Of a stretch of 8,945 bases of DNA, positions 1 through 6,010 are shown piece by piece. The DNA comes from Methanobacteriota archaeon (lineage in GTDB: Archaea > Thermoplasmatota > Thermoplasmata > RBG-16-68-12): positions 1 through 8,945 of the forward strand of contig VBLZ01000137.1 of the NCBI GenBank assembly GCA_005878515.1. The letters run 5' to 3'. The stretch's first letter is position 1, and each line of letters opens with the position of its first letter. The translations under genes and the position numbers were made by a program. A model generated the notes under the pieces. It worked only from the letters and a program-made list of their open reading frames with translations. It was not told where the DNA came from and searched no databases.

Positions 1-765
1 GATGTGCCGCGATGGCATCGGCGTCCCCGAGGCGATGCTCGCCATCCGCAGCAGCTCGCCCCATGGTACGTTCTCACCAGAGATGATGTACCGTTCCCCA
101 ACGCGGCCCCGTTGATACGCGAGCGCGTGCGCACGGGCGACATCGTCCGCATCGACGACAGGGAGGACGGAATCCTCCGCAAAAGTGCCCGGGAATTCGC
201 CCTTCACATACGAAAGCAGGAACTTCCCAGTGTTGCGGGTGTCGCCCGGTCCGATGACGATGCTCGGGATGAGCGTGATCGCGGGCAACCCCCGTTCTCG
301 CACCGCCCGGGACACGAGCCGCTCCGCGTCCGCCTTCGACCGTTCGTAGGGCCCAAACGACTTCCCGGCCGGGCTGTCCTCCCGCATGACGACGCCGGGC
401 GTCACCCCGATCCCGGACATGCTGCTCGTGAAGAGGAACCGCGGTACGGCGGCCCGCAACGCCTCGTCAATCATGTGGCCGGTCCCCTCGACGTTCACGC
501 GAACGTAGTCGCGGGGATCCCGAACCCAGGAGTCCACGAGGGCCGCGAGATGGAACACCGAGTCGGCCTCGTCCATCTGACCCCGGAGAGTCGAAGGTTC
601 CGTGACGTCACCCACGACCGCGTCCAGGTTTGCGTGCTTCGGAAGTCGACTTTGCTCCGAATCGAGGACGAGTGCCGTCACGTGCCATCCGTCGTCGAGG
701 AGACGTCGCACGAGGTGGCTTCCGATGAAGCCCGCACCACCGGTCACGAACGCCTGCAACGCCAC
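1..765 (-). CDS. NAD(P)-dependent epimerase/dehydratase, extended SDR (3' end off window)
   Basis: The first 255 residues are visible and the C-terminus lies beyond the left edge. The family reduces or epimerises nucleotide sugars or related carbonyl compounds using a bound nicotinamide cofactor in the cytoplasm. The N-terminus carries the Rossmann cofactor motif TGGAGFIG (residues 8-15), then GDVT (52-55), HLAA (72-75), a serine-rich strand FTSS (112-115), and the catalytic YxxxK as YERSK (140-144). Further on are PSIVIGPGD (167-175) and a DADDVARAHALAYQRG stretch followed by GERYIISGEN, a pattern I associate with the dihydroflavonol-4-reductase-like / hopanoid-associated (HpnA-like) sugar epimerases. 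The substrate cannot be read from this. GTG at 763-765 is chosen because an in-frame TGA lies four codons upstream; TTG at 757-759 is the alternative. The gene is divergent from the DNA ligase, and a TATA-like element lies about 26 nt upstream, which suggests a leaderless transcript. Confidence 0.9.
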   Translation of the reverse strand, partial: MALQAFVTGGAGFIGSHLVRRLLDDGWHVTALVLDSEQSRLPKHANLDAVVGDVTEPSTLRGQMDEADSVFHLAALVDSWVRDPRDYVRVNVEGTGHMIDEALRAAVPRFLFTSSMSGIGVTPGVVMREDSPAGKSFGPYERSKADAERLVSRAVRERGLPAITLIPSIVIGPGDTRNTGKFLLSYVKGEFPGTFAEDSVLPVVDADDVARAHALAYQRGRVGERYIISGENVPWGELLRMASIASGTPMPSRHI

Positions 766-786
766 GGTCGGTCATCGGCGCCGTCG

Positions 787-796
787 GATAACAACG
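787..796 (-). promoter_or_regulatory. TATA-like element for the epimerase gene
   Basis: Read on the minus strand this is GTTGTTATCC, centred about 26 nt upstream of the GTG start. It is one of the few AT-richer stretches in a very GC-rich spacer. The spacing fits an archaeal TATA box serving a leaderless mRNA. This is inferred from position and composition only. Confidence 0.4.
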
Positions 797-828
797 TGCC
801 GGCGGAGGTTCGCGCGCGTCCCGGGAAC

Positions 829-836
829 CCTTAAGA
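829..836 (+). promoter_or_regulatory. TATA-like element for the DNA ligase gene
   Basis: CCTTAAGA lies with its centre about 27 nt before the ligase ATG at 859. It is preceded by the purine-containing GGGAACC, which could act as a BRE. No Shine-Dalgarno is seen before the ATG (the leader is CCGCCCGG), so transcription probably starts at or next to the start codon. Confidence 0.5.
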
Positions 837-858
837 TGCGTCCGCGGCTTCCGCCCGG

Positions 859-2631
859 ATGATGCAGTTCGCGCGCGTCGTCGACGCATACGAGAAGATC
901 GAGGCGACGACGAAGCGTCTTGAGATGACCGAGCTCCTCGTCGGCCTGTTGCGGGACACCCCGAAAGAAGACCTCGATAAGGTGGTGTACCTGACGCAAG
1001 GTCGGATCCACCCTGATTACGAAGGGATCGAGCTCGGGCTCGCGGAGAAGATGGTGATGCGGGTCCTCGCCCATGCGACCGGCCTCGAGGACGCGCGCGT
1101 CATGCGCCTGTGGAAAGAAAAGGGAGACCTGGGGCTCGTCGCGCAGGAGGCAATCGGCGCGCGACGACAGAAGCCGTTGGAGTCGAGTCCGCTGACGGTC
1201 TCGACGGTGTATCAGCATCTCGACGCGATTGCGCGGGAAGCGGGGGAAGGAAGTCAGGAACGGAAGATCCGGCTGCTGTCGGAGTTGCTCGGCAACGCGA
1301 CGCCCCGGGAAGCGAAGTACGTGGTCCGGATGGTTGTTGGGCAGATGCGCCTCGGGGTCGCGGACATGACGATCGTCGACGCTCTGGCGGCCACCTTCGC
1401 GACGAAGGCGGACCGAGCCCGGGTCGAGCGCGCATACAACGTGTCGTCCGACCTCGGGGAGGTCGCGCGGGTCCTCGCCCCGAAAGGCATCGACGGCCTC
1501 AACGAGATCCACCTGAAACTCTTCCGCCCGATCCGCGCGATGCTCGCCGAACGGCTCGAGACGCTCGAGGCGATCTTCGAACGGATGGGGAAGGCCGCGC
1601 TGGAGTACAAGTACGACGGGCTCCGGGTTCAGGCCCACGTCTCTCCGAAGAAGATCGAGCTGTTCTCTCGCCACCTCGAGAACATCACCGTCCAGTTCCC
1701 CGAGATCGTCGACGGCCTCCGGAGCGCGGTGCGGGATCGAGCGGTCATCGTGGAGGGCGAGGCGGTCCCGGTCGACCCGAATACGGGCGAGTTCCTTCCC
1801 TTCCAAGAGGTGAGCCGACGCCGAGGGCGGAAGACGGATCTCGACCGCATGTCGAAGGAATTCCCGGTCACCCTGTTCACGTTCGACTGCCTCCTGCGGG
1901 GCGAGGAGGACCTCATGGGTCGGCCCTACACGGAGCGACGCAAAGCGCTCGAGGCGATCCTCAAACCGACGGAAGGGATTCGCCACTCGACCGTCCGCGT
2001 GACAGACGACGTGAAACAGGCCGAGTCATTCTTCGACGAGGCCCTTCAAGCGGGATGCGAAGGCCTCATGGCGAAGGCGCTGGACTCGACGTACGACGCG
2101 GGCGCGCGAGGGTATCAGTGGATCAAGTTCAAGAAGGAGTACAGCGCGGCGCTGAGCGATACGATCGACCTCGTGATCGTCGGCGCGTTCGCGGGCCGGG
2201 GGAAACGCGCGGGCTCCTACGGAGCGCTCCTCGTGGCCGCATACGACGAGGAGGAGGATCTGTTCCGGACGACGTGCAAGCTTGGGACGGGCTTCGACGA
2301 TGAGACGTTGCTCGCGTTGCCGGACAGACTCAAGGCCGCGCGTCGGGACCGCAAACCCGTTCGAGTCGACTCGAGGCTCGAGGCCGACATCTGGTTCGAG
2401 CCGACCACCGTCCTCGAGGTTCGGGGTGCCGAACTTACGGTGAGCCCGATTCACACGGCTGCCTGGGGAGCGGTCCGCCCCGGGGCTGGCCTCGCGATCC
2501 GGTTCCCGCGGTTCACGGGACGTTGGCGCGATGACAAAGGACCGGAAGATGCGACGACGACGAAGGAGCTGCTCGAGATGTACAGGCTGCAGCTCAAGCA
2601 GACGAAGAAAGGGTCGGTTGCACTAGCGTAG
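859..2631 (+). CDS. lig: ATP-dependent DNA ligase (archaeal type)
   Basis: This enzyme seals nicks in duplex DNA during replication and repair through an enzyme-AMP intermediate. At 590 residues it has the length of archaeal replicative ligases. Residues 1 to about 230 match the N-terminal DNA-binding domain of that family (opening MMQFARVVDAYEKIEATTKR). The nucleotidyltransferase core has motif I KYDGLR, with adenylated lysine K251. It continues with EGEAV (299-303), motif III in FTFDCLL (340-346), motif IV EGLMAK (401-406) and motif V WIKFKK (421-426). The remainder is the OB-fold domain. All catalytic residues I can check are present. Two consecutive ATG codons open the frame (859 and 862) and either could be used. 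The gene is divergent from the epimerase and overlaps the end of the convergent HAD gene by 9 bp. It is very likely the cell's main replicative ligase. Confidence 0.97.
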   Translation: MMQFARVVDAYEKIEATTKRLEMTELLVGLLRDTPKEDLDKVVYLTQGRIHPDYEGIELGLAEKMVMRVLAHATGLEDARVMRLWKEKGDLGLVAQEAIGARRQKPLESSPLTVSTVYQHLDAIAREAGEGSQERKIRLLSELLGNATPREAKYVVRMVVGQMRLGVADMTIVDALAATFATKADRARVERAYNVSSDLGEVARVLAPKGIDGLNEIHLKLFRPIRAMLAERLETLEAIFERMGKAALEYKYDGLRVQAHVSPKKIELFSRHLENITVQFPEIVDGLRSAVRDRAVIVEGEAVPVDPNTGEFLPFQEVSRRRGRKTDLDRMSKEFPVTLFTFDCLLRGEEDLMGRPYTERRKALEAILKPTEGIRHSTVRVTDDVKQAESFFDEALQAGCEGLMAKALDSTYDAGARGYQWIKFKKEYSAALSDTIDLVIVGAFAGRGKRAGSYGALLVAAYDEEEDLFRTTCKLGTGFDDETLLALPDRLKAARRDRKPVRVDSRLEADIWFEPTTVLEVRGAELTVSPIHTAAWGAVRPGAGLAIRFPRFTGRWRDDKGPEDATTTKELLEMYRLQLKQTKKGSVALA

Positions 2632-3384
2632 CGAGAACCGTCCCGACGTTGCGTAGCGTTTTACAATCCGCTCGATGTCATCAATGCGGGTGAGCGCAAG
2701 AGACCCGAGCGGCGGTTTCGCCGCCCCCCCTAGCGAGGGCCGCGGAATCCATGCCGCGCCCATCCCAACCTCGATCGCCCCCTGGAGATCCAACGTCGAA
2801 TCGGACACGAACAAGCTCTCTGCCGGTTTCGAGCCGAGCGCCCCCATCGCCGCGCGATACATCCGTGCGTCCGGCTTGTACGATCGTACCTCTTCTGAAA
2901 TCGTAACGGAGTCGAAAAGCGCTTCGAGCTTCGTGTGCGCGAGGACCCCAGTGACCGCCTCGGTATCGCCATCCGTGACGATCCCGAGACCTGCGACGTT
3001 GGACCGGAGGCTCTGGAGCCAAGCTACCGAGACGTCCTCCTGGAGCGCGCACCGTCGCACGTATCCGTCCCAGGCCTCTCGGACGAGGCGAGTTGATTCC
3101 TCGAGGGCATTTGCCCGGGCGCGTTCGCGAAGGAGTTCGGCGAGGACGTCCGTCGCAATCTCCCGTTCCGGGCGGAAGTTTGGGCCGACTGCAGAGGGCA
3201 GGCGCTCGGCGGTCTTCGTGGCCCAGAGCAACGCGAGGGGGACAGGTCCGCGTACGTGGGCCACCTGAAGCGAATTTGCCATCGAAGTCACGATCCCGCG
3301 GAGGTCAACGAGGGTCCCGCCAAGATCGAAGAACACGAAAGGCCGGGTCGTCACCGGATCGACCTCAATGTCCTCTCCCGCCAC
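2623..3384 (-). CDS. HAD-family hydrolase
   Basis: A cytosolic haloacid-dehalogenase superfamily protein of 253 residues. These enzymes usually act as phosphatases or dehalogenases on small metabolites through a phospho- or ester-aspartate. Motif I is FFDLGGTLVD with nucleophile D20. The residue two positions later, usually the acid/base Asp in phosphatases, is Gly22. Motif II is the threonine of GIVTDGD (T137), motif III is K170 in SYKPD, and motif IV is VSDSTLD (D195, D199). The helical cap lies between motifs I and II. The frame stays open upstream to 3531, but that would run deep into the divergent membrane-protein gene and past the promoter. GTG at 3382-3384 is preferred because AAATAAATA sits about 30 nt upstream; GTG at 3355-3357 is an alternative. 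The substrate cannot be assigned. The 3' end overlaps the ligase by 9 bp. Confidence 0.88.
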   Translation of the reverse strand: MAGEDIEVDPVTTRPFVFFDLGGTLVDLRGIVTSMANSLQVAHVRGPVPLALLWATKTAERLPSAVGPNFRPEREIATDVLAELLRERARANALEESTRLVREAWDGYVRRCALQEDVSVAWLQSLRSNVAGLGIVTDGDTEAVTGVLAHTKLEALFDSVTISEEVRSYKPDARMYRAAMGALGSKPAESLFVSDSTLDLQGAIEVGMGAAWIPRPSLGGAAKPPLGSLALTRIDDIERIVKRYATSGRFSLR

Positions 3385-3410
3385 CCGACCAAACCAGATA
3401 TCGAGAGCGG

Positions 3411-3419
3411 TATTTATTT
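3411..3419 (-). promoter_or_regulatory. TATA box for the HAD hydrolase gene
   Basis: The minus strand reads AAATAAATA, the most canonical archaeal TATA sequence in the window. It is centred about 30 nt upstream of the proposed GTG start at 3384. Its position inside the longest possible open frame is the main reason for rejecting start codons further upstream. Confidence 0.6.
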
Positions 3420-3426
3420 GACTTCC

Positions 3427-3434
3427 CTTATACG
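3427..3434 (+). promoter_or_regulatory. TATA-like element for the seven-helix membrane protein gene
   Basis: CTTATACG lies about 36 nt before the ATG at 3467, which predicts a start site near 3457 and a leader of roughly ten bases. It is 8 bp from the opposed TATA box of the HAD gene, so the two promoters are back to back. Confidence 0.5.
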
Positions 3435-3436
3435 TG

Positions 3437-3458
3437 CCGGAACGGAACGCGGTTCCGG
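3437..3458. repeat. Perfect 7-bp inverted repeat, operator candidate
   Basis: CCGGAAC (3437-3443) and GTTCCGG (3452-3458) are exact inverted copies separated by 8 bases. The spacer begins with another GGAAC, so GGAAC occurs twice in tandem before the GTTCC arm. The repeat fills the gap between the TATA-like element and the ATG of the downstream membrane protein. A bound repressor there would block initiation; if transcribed, it could form a hairpin at the 5' end. Function is inferred. Confidence 0.45.
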
Positions 3459-3466
3459 ACACACCG

Positions 3467-4600
3467 ATGGTCAGTTGGTTCTTCGAAGTCCTCATTGAAG
3501 CACCCCTCGTCTCGGCCGCTGCGTGGTTCATCCTCGCTGCGCTACAAATCTACCGAGACCGGTGGCATACCTGGACAGAAGCGTTCTTCCTGTTCTGCTG
3601 CTTTTTCGCGGGCCTCTACGCGATTGGCGATTGGCTACTGTTCCACTCCATATCGGGGTGGTACGCGAGTCTCTCGGCGCTCGTGAGCCTGACAGGCTTG
3701 ACGCTCGCGGTGAATTTCTTCCTCCTCTTCACGCTTGTGTACGTCGACCGCATGCGACGGTCGTACTGGGCGCTCATGGTCGTTTCGATCGCGATGCTGC
3801 TCCTCGTGTTCCGATTCGGAATCACGATGATGAATCCGCCCACGAGCGACGCCCCGCTGTTCGTGCCGGTCTTCGACTTCCGGATTCTGGGAATCTACCT
3901 CGTGTACGTCCTCACCTACACGGTCGTCGGGATCCGGAACCTGTACCGCCTCTACCAGATTGTACGGAAGAGCAGTGAAACCCTCGCCCGGCGAGCGGCC
4001 GGGCTCATGGTGACGTTCACGCTGGTCCTCATCCTCGGTTTGTCGACGAACGGGATACTCGGTCTGACCGGCAACCAGAGCTTCCCCCCGCCGCTCTCGA
4101 CCCTGCTCATCTTCGTCGCGGCGAGCGCATACTATACGCTTTATCCTATTGGCCGGGAGCGGATCTCTGAGGCGATCCGGATGTTCCAGGCGCGCCGCTA
4201 TTCAATCAAGGCGGTGTTCCTGACGTTCCATGATGGGACCCTGATCGGCGCGAAGACGAAGCCGGGGGAGACGACAATCGACCAGGATCTCTTCGGCGCA
4301 ACCCTCGATGTAATTCAGAATTTCATGCGGACCTCGTTCCCGATCCTCCGTGGGAAGTCGCTCAGCTCGATCGTCCACGGGACCTACACGTTGGTCATCG
4401 AAAAGGCCCGCCTGACCTACCTTACCGTCGTCCTCGAGGGCGAGGAGACGGATCAGCTACGACGCCAAATGCGGGATGTCCTCATCACCTTCGAGGCGCA
4501 GAACCGCCAGGTGCTCCAGAAGTGGAAAGGGGTTCCGAGCGAGGCGCACGGAACCGAGCAGCTCCTCACCGGATTTTTCGTCGAGTCCCCTCTCGTCTAG
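3467..4600 (+). CDS. Seven-helix membrane protein with C-terminal roadblock/profilin-like domain
   Basis: I do not recognise a named family for the whole protein. Its 377 residues fall into two parts. Residues 1-230 hold seven strongly hydrophobic segments (about 12-29, 38-59, 66-93, 99-119, 137-158, 177-200, 209-228), resembling the seven-helix sensor modules found at the N-terminus of some histidine kinases. Residues about 246-355 form a soluble domain: a strand pair ending HDGTLIG, a helix (DLFGATLDVIQNFMRT), a strand-turn-strand around HGTYTLVIEKARLTYLTVVLEG, and a final long helix. This order resembles roadblock/longin/profilin-type small domains that serve as protein-interaction modules in archaea. 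No kinase or cyclase motif is visible. ATG 3467 is preferred to an in-frame GTG at 3434, which overlaps the TATA element. A role in membrane signalling is likely but the ligand and partner are unknown. Its stop overlaps that of the next gene. Confidence 0.82.
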   Translation: MVSWFFEVLIEAPLVSAAAWFILAALQIYRDRWHTWTEAFFLFCCFFAGLYAIGDWLLFHSISGWYASLSALVSLTGLTLAVNFFLLFTLVYVDRMRRSYWALMVVSIAMLLLVFRFGITMMNPPTSDAPLFVPVFDFRILGIYLVYVLTYTVVGIRNLYRLYQIVRKSSETLARRAAGLMVTFTLVLILGLSTNGILGLTGNQSFPPPLSTLLIFVAASAYYTLYPIGRERISEAIRMFQARRYSIKAVFLTFHDGTLIGAKTKPGETTIDQDLFGATLDVIQNFMRTSFPILRGKSLSSIVHGTYTLVIEKARLTYLTVVLEGEETDQLRRQMRDVLITFEAQNRQVLQKWKGVPSEAHGTEQLLTGFFVESPLV

Positions 4601-5658
4601 GCGTACACTTGAATCAGCCCGACAGGCGAGCCGACGACGAAGAGCTTTCGCGGTTTCGGCGAGAGGCGCACAATCTTCTGTCGAAGACGGATCTCCCGGT
4701 CGCGGTACCGCGCCTTGATCTCGTCGATGGACGCGTAGGTCTTCGAGAGCGCCTCGCCCTCATGGAGGAGCTTTGCGAGATACGTGACCGCGACCATCGC
4801 GGCGTACTCGTTGAAATTCCAATTGCTGTGCACGGTGCCGTTCTGCGAATACACGTACGCGGCCTTGCGCATCCGAGTCGGAATCCACCCGCCGGAGATG
4901 CCGAGCTTCGTGTGCCGCACGACGACGTCGATCGGCGGCAGTGCCTCGAGAAGGGCGCGGCCCTCCGGAGAAAGGAACCACTCTTCCTCGTAGTCCATCA
5001 GGAAATGCGCGTCGAACTTCGGATGGGACGGCATGGGGAACGCGCGATTGAACTCCTGCTCGAGCTCGTAGCCTTCCCGGATTCCCTCCAGATGGATCGC
5101 CAGCCCATGACGGCGCGCGTACTCGCGGAACGGATCGATGCCCTTCAGGAGAATGTCGAGGAACCGTCTCGTCTCCTCGGGACCGCGGTCGCGGTTGTAC
5201 ACGGTGTGCGTCATGATCACGTTCGTCCGCGCGCCGAGGCTCGCGAGCGTGTGGACGAGGGCGAGGCAGTACAGGCCCGCGTCCGCGTCGACGTCTCCGG
5301 TCACGGGGACGGAGAGGGTGGACCGCGTGCCATCGGGGATGTCGTACATGACGAGATCCCGCACGCCCTGGAACGCCTTGTCCGAATCGACGCCCAGCCC
5401 GAGAGAATGGGAGAGGACGTTCCATTGTTCCGCGAACGCTTTGCGGATCGCCTCCGGCGTCGCCAGTTGGAGCGCCCCTCCACTCCGGGCCGGGAGTGGC
5501 GTGCGTCCGTCGGTGTAGTCCGCCGATTCCACGAGGCTCTGAAAGAGATCCTCCTGGAGACGGTGGCCGACGGGGTCGGCGTCGATGGAATCAGGGGGTT
5601 CCAATCCTGGTTCTTCGGAGGGCGCTGGCTTTGCCTTTGGCGTGCCGCTCGCGGTCAC
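4597..5658 (-). CDS. Divergent cis-prenyltransferase-like (UppS-like) protein
   Basis: A protein of 353 residues with no signal peptide. The first ~55 residues are low in complexity and rich in Pro, Glu and Asp, probably disordered. From about residue 100 the order of elements resembles undecaprenyl diphosphate synthases, which chain isopentenyl units into long cis-polyprenyl diphosphates. IPDGTR (107-112) lies where those enzymes have the catalytic MDGNRRW; HTVYNRDRGPEE (151-162) resembles the FSTENWxRPxxE region; IDVVVRHTKLGISGGW (243-258) resembles the DLLIRTSGExRxSNFLLWQ region, with R248 and S255. Several usual residues differ, so activity is uncertain and the assignment rests on my by-eye comparison. 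The start is GTG at 5656-5658; a purine-rich GAGGGG lies about 8 nt upstream. The gene may supply lipid carriers for glycosylation, but that is inference. Confidence 0.7.
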   Translation of the reverse strand: MTASGTPKAKPAPSEEPGLEPPDSIDADPVGHRLQEDLFQSLVESADYTDGRTPLPARSGGALQLATPEAIRKAFAEQWNVLSHSLGLGVDSDKAFQGVRDLVMYDIPDGTRSTLSVPVTGDVDADAGLYCLALVHTLASLGARTNVIMTHTVYNRDRGPEETRRFLDILLKGIDPFREYARRHGLAIHLEGIREGYELEQEFNRAFPMPSHPKFDAHFLMDYEEEWFLSPEGRALLEALPPIDVVVRHTKLGISGGWIPTRMRKAAYVYSQNGTVHSNWNFNEYAAMVAVTYLAKLLHEGEALSKTYASIDEIKARYRDREIRLRQKIVRLSPKPRKLFVVGSPVGLIQVYA

Positions 5659-5692
5659 GGAGTCAACCCCTCTCCCACCGTTCCCAGAAGTG

Positions 5693-5710
5693 ATTATCAG
5701 CTATTTAGTT
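5693..5710 (-). promoter_or_regulatory. Promoter region of the cis-prenyltransferase-like gene
   Basis: On the minus strand the stretch contains AACTAAATAG followed by CTGATAATC, two TATA-like choices centred about 48 and 37 nt before the GTG start. Either would give a leader of roughly 10-20 nt that includes the purine-rich GGGAGAGGGG, making this one of the few genes here with a possible ribosome-binding site. Which TATA is used cannot be decided. Confidence 0.4.
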
Positions 5711-5750
5711 GCTACGAATGCTACCGAATGATACGATTTGAATAGATTTG
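5711..5750. repeat. Four degenerate units with exact 10-nt period
   Basis: The units are GCTACGAATG, CTACCGAATG, ATACGATTTG and AATAGATTTG, with no spacer. The first two share CGAATG, the last two share GATTTG, and all four end in TG, so the same face of the helix is presented on every turn. It lies in the AT-rich spacer between two divergent genes, directly upstream of the small ribbon-helix-helix-like gene. Proteins of that fold often bind tandem sites about one turn apart, so an operator is plausible. The last unit also overlaps the likely TATA region of that gene. Confidence 0.45.
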
Positions 5751-5788
5751 TAGGAATCCTGAAGTAGGCCGCATTCCATCCGGGAGAC

Positions 5789-6010
5789 ATGGCGCGGACT
5801 AATGCGCGGACCACGGTAGCGAGGCGTCTGGAGAAGATCCAGTTCAACATTCGCGTCGATGGCGAGGTCCTCGCGCGGTTCCGGGACTATTGCCGCCGAA
5901 ACGGCCTCGATCCGCAAGGCCAGGTCGTCCTGTTCATGCGGAAGGTCCTCGATACGGAATTCGACTTTCAGGAGCGGTTGTGGTCGGCCCTGAAGGAAGA
6001 GCGCTCTTGA
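5789..6010 (+). CDS. Small ribbon-helix-helix-like putative DNA-binding protein
   Basis: A 73-residue protein with a basic N-terminal arm (ARTNARTTVARR) and then a pattern typical of the Arc/MetJ/CopG fold: a strand with alternating polar and hydrophobic residues, KIQFNIRV (16-23), a first helix GEVLARFRDYCRRNG (25-39), and a second helix DPQGQVVLFMRKVLD (41-55). The C-terminus is an acidic and hydrophobic tail. Members of this fold dimerise and insert the strand pair into the major groove as repressors, sometimes as antitoxins. No toxin-like partner is seen beside it. The start ATG has GGGAG only 2 nt upstream, too close to be a normal ribosome site. The AT-rich upstream GAATAGATTT is a possible TATA. 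The final 77 bp overlap the end of the opposite DUF835 gene. The fold is inferred from pattern alone. Confidence 0.65.
   Translation: MARTNARTTVARRLEKIQFNIRVDGEVLARFRDYCRRNGLDPQGQVVLFMRKVLDTEFDFQERLWSALKEERS

Noticed and set aside
4..834. Long open frame on the plus strand opposite the epimerase
   Set aside because: It is a shadow of the minus-strand epimerase, which has clear Rossmann and YxxxK motifs; the plus-strand product is rich in Arg, Pro and His with no recognisable domain.
808..879. 13-nt exact direct repeat GTTCGCGCGCGTC at 808-820 and 867-879
   Set aside because: The unit is mostly alternating CG and the second copy is ligase coding sequence, so chance in a GC-rich genome explains it.
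772..1986. 404-codon minus-strand frame within the ligase gene
   Set aside because: It is antisense to an unmistakable DNA ligase and arises from high GC at third codon positions; its product has no family features.
2711..2730. Hairpin GGCGG-TTTCG-CCGCC followed by a run of C
   Set aside because: It lies inside the HAD coding region, has no T-run, and the reading frame continues normally across it into the expected C-terminus, so neither a terminator nor a frameshift is indicated.
3385..3531. N-terminal extension of the HAD protein up to 3531
   Set aside because: The added 49 residues precede the conserved core, run over the TATA box and the divergent gene's start, and resemble no known domain.
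4522..5745. 407-codon plus-strand frame opposite the cis-prenyltransferase-like gene
   Set aside because: Its composition (rich in Arg, Glu, Val and His) is typical of antisense frames in this genome, and it would overlap two better-supported genes.
5789..6010. Small ribbon-helix-helix-like gene as the antitoxin of a toxin-antitoxin pair
   Set aside because: No small toxin-like gene lies upstream or downstream on the same strand; the neighbours are large opposite-strand genes.
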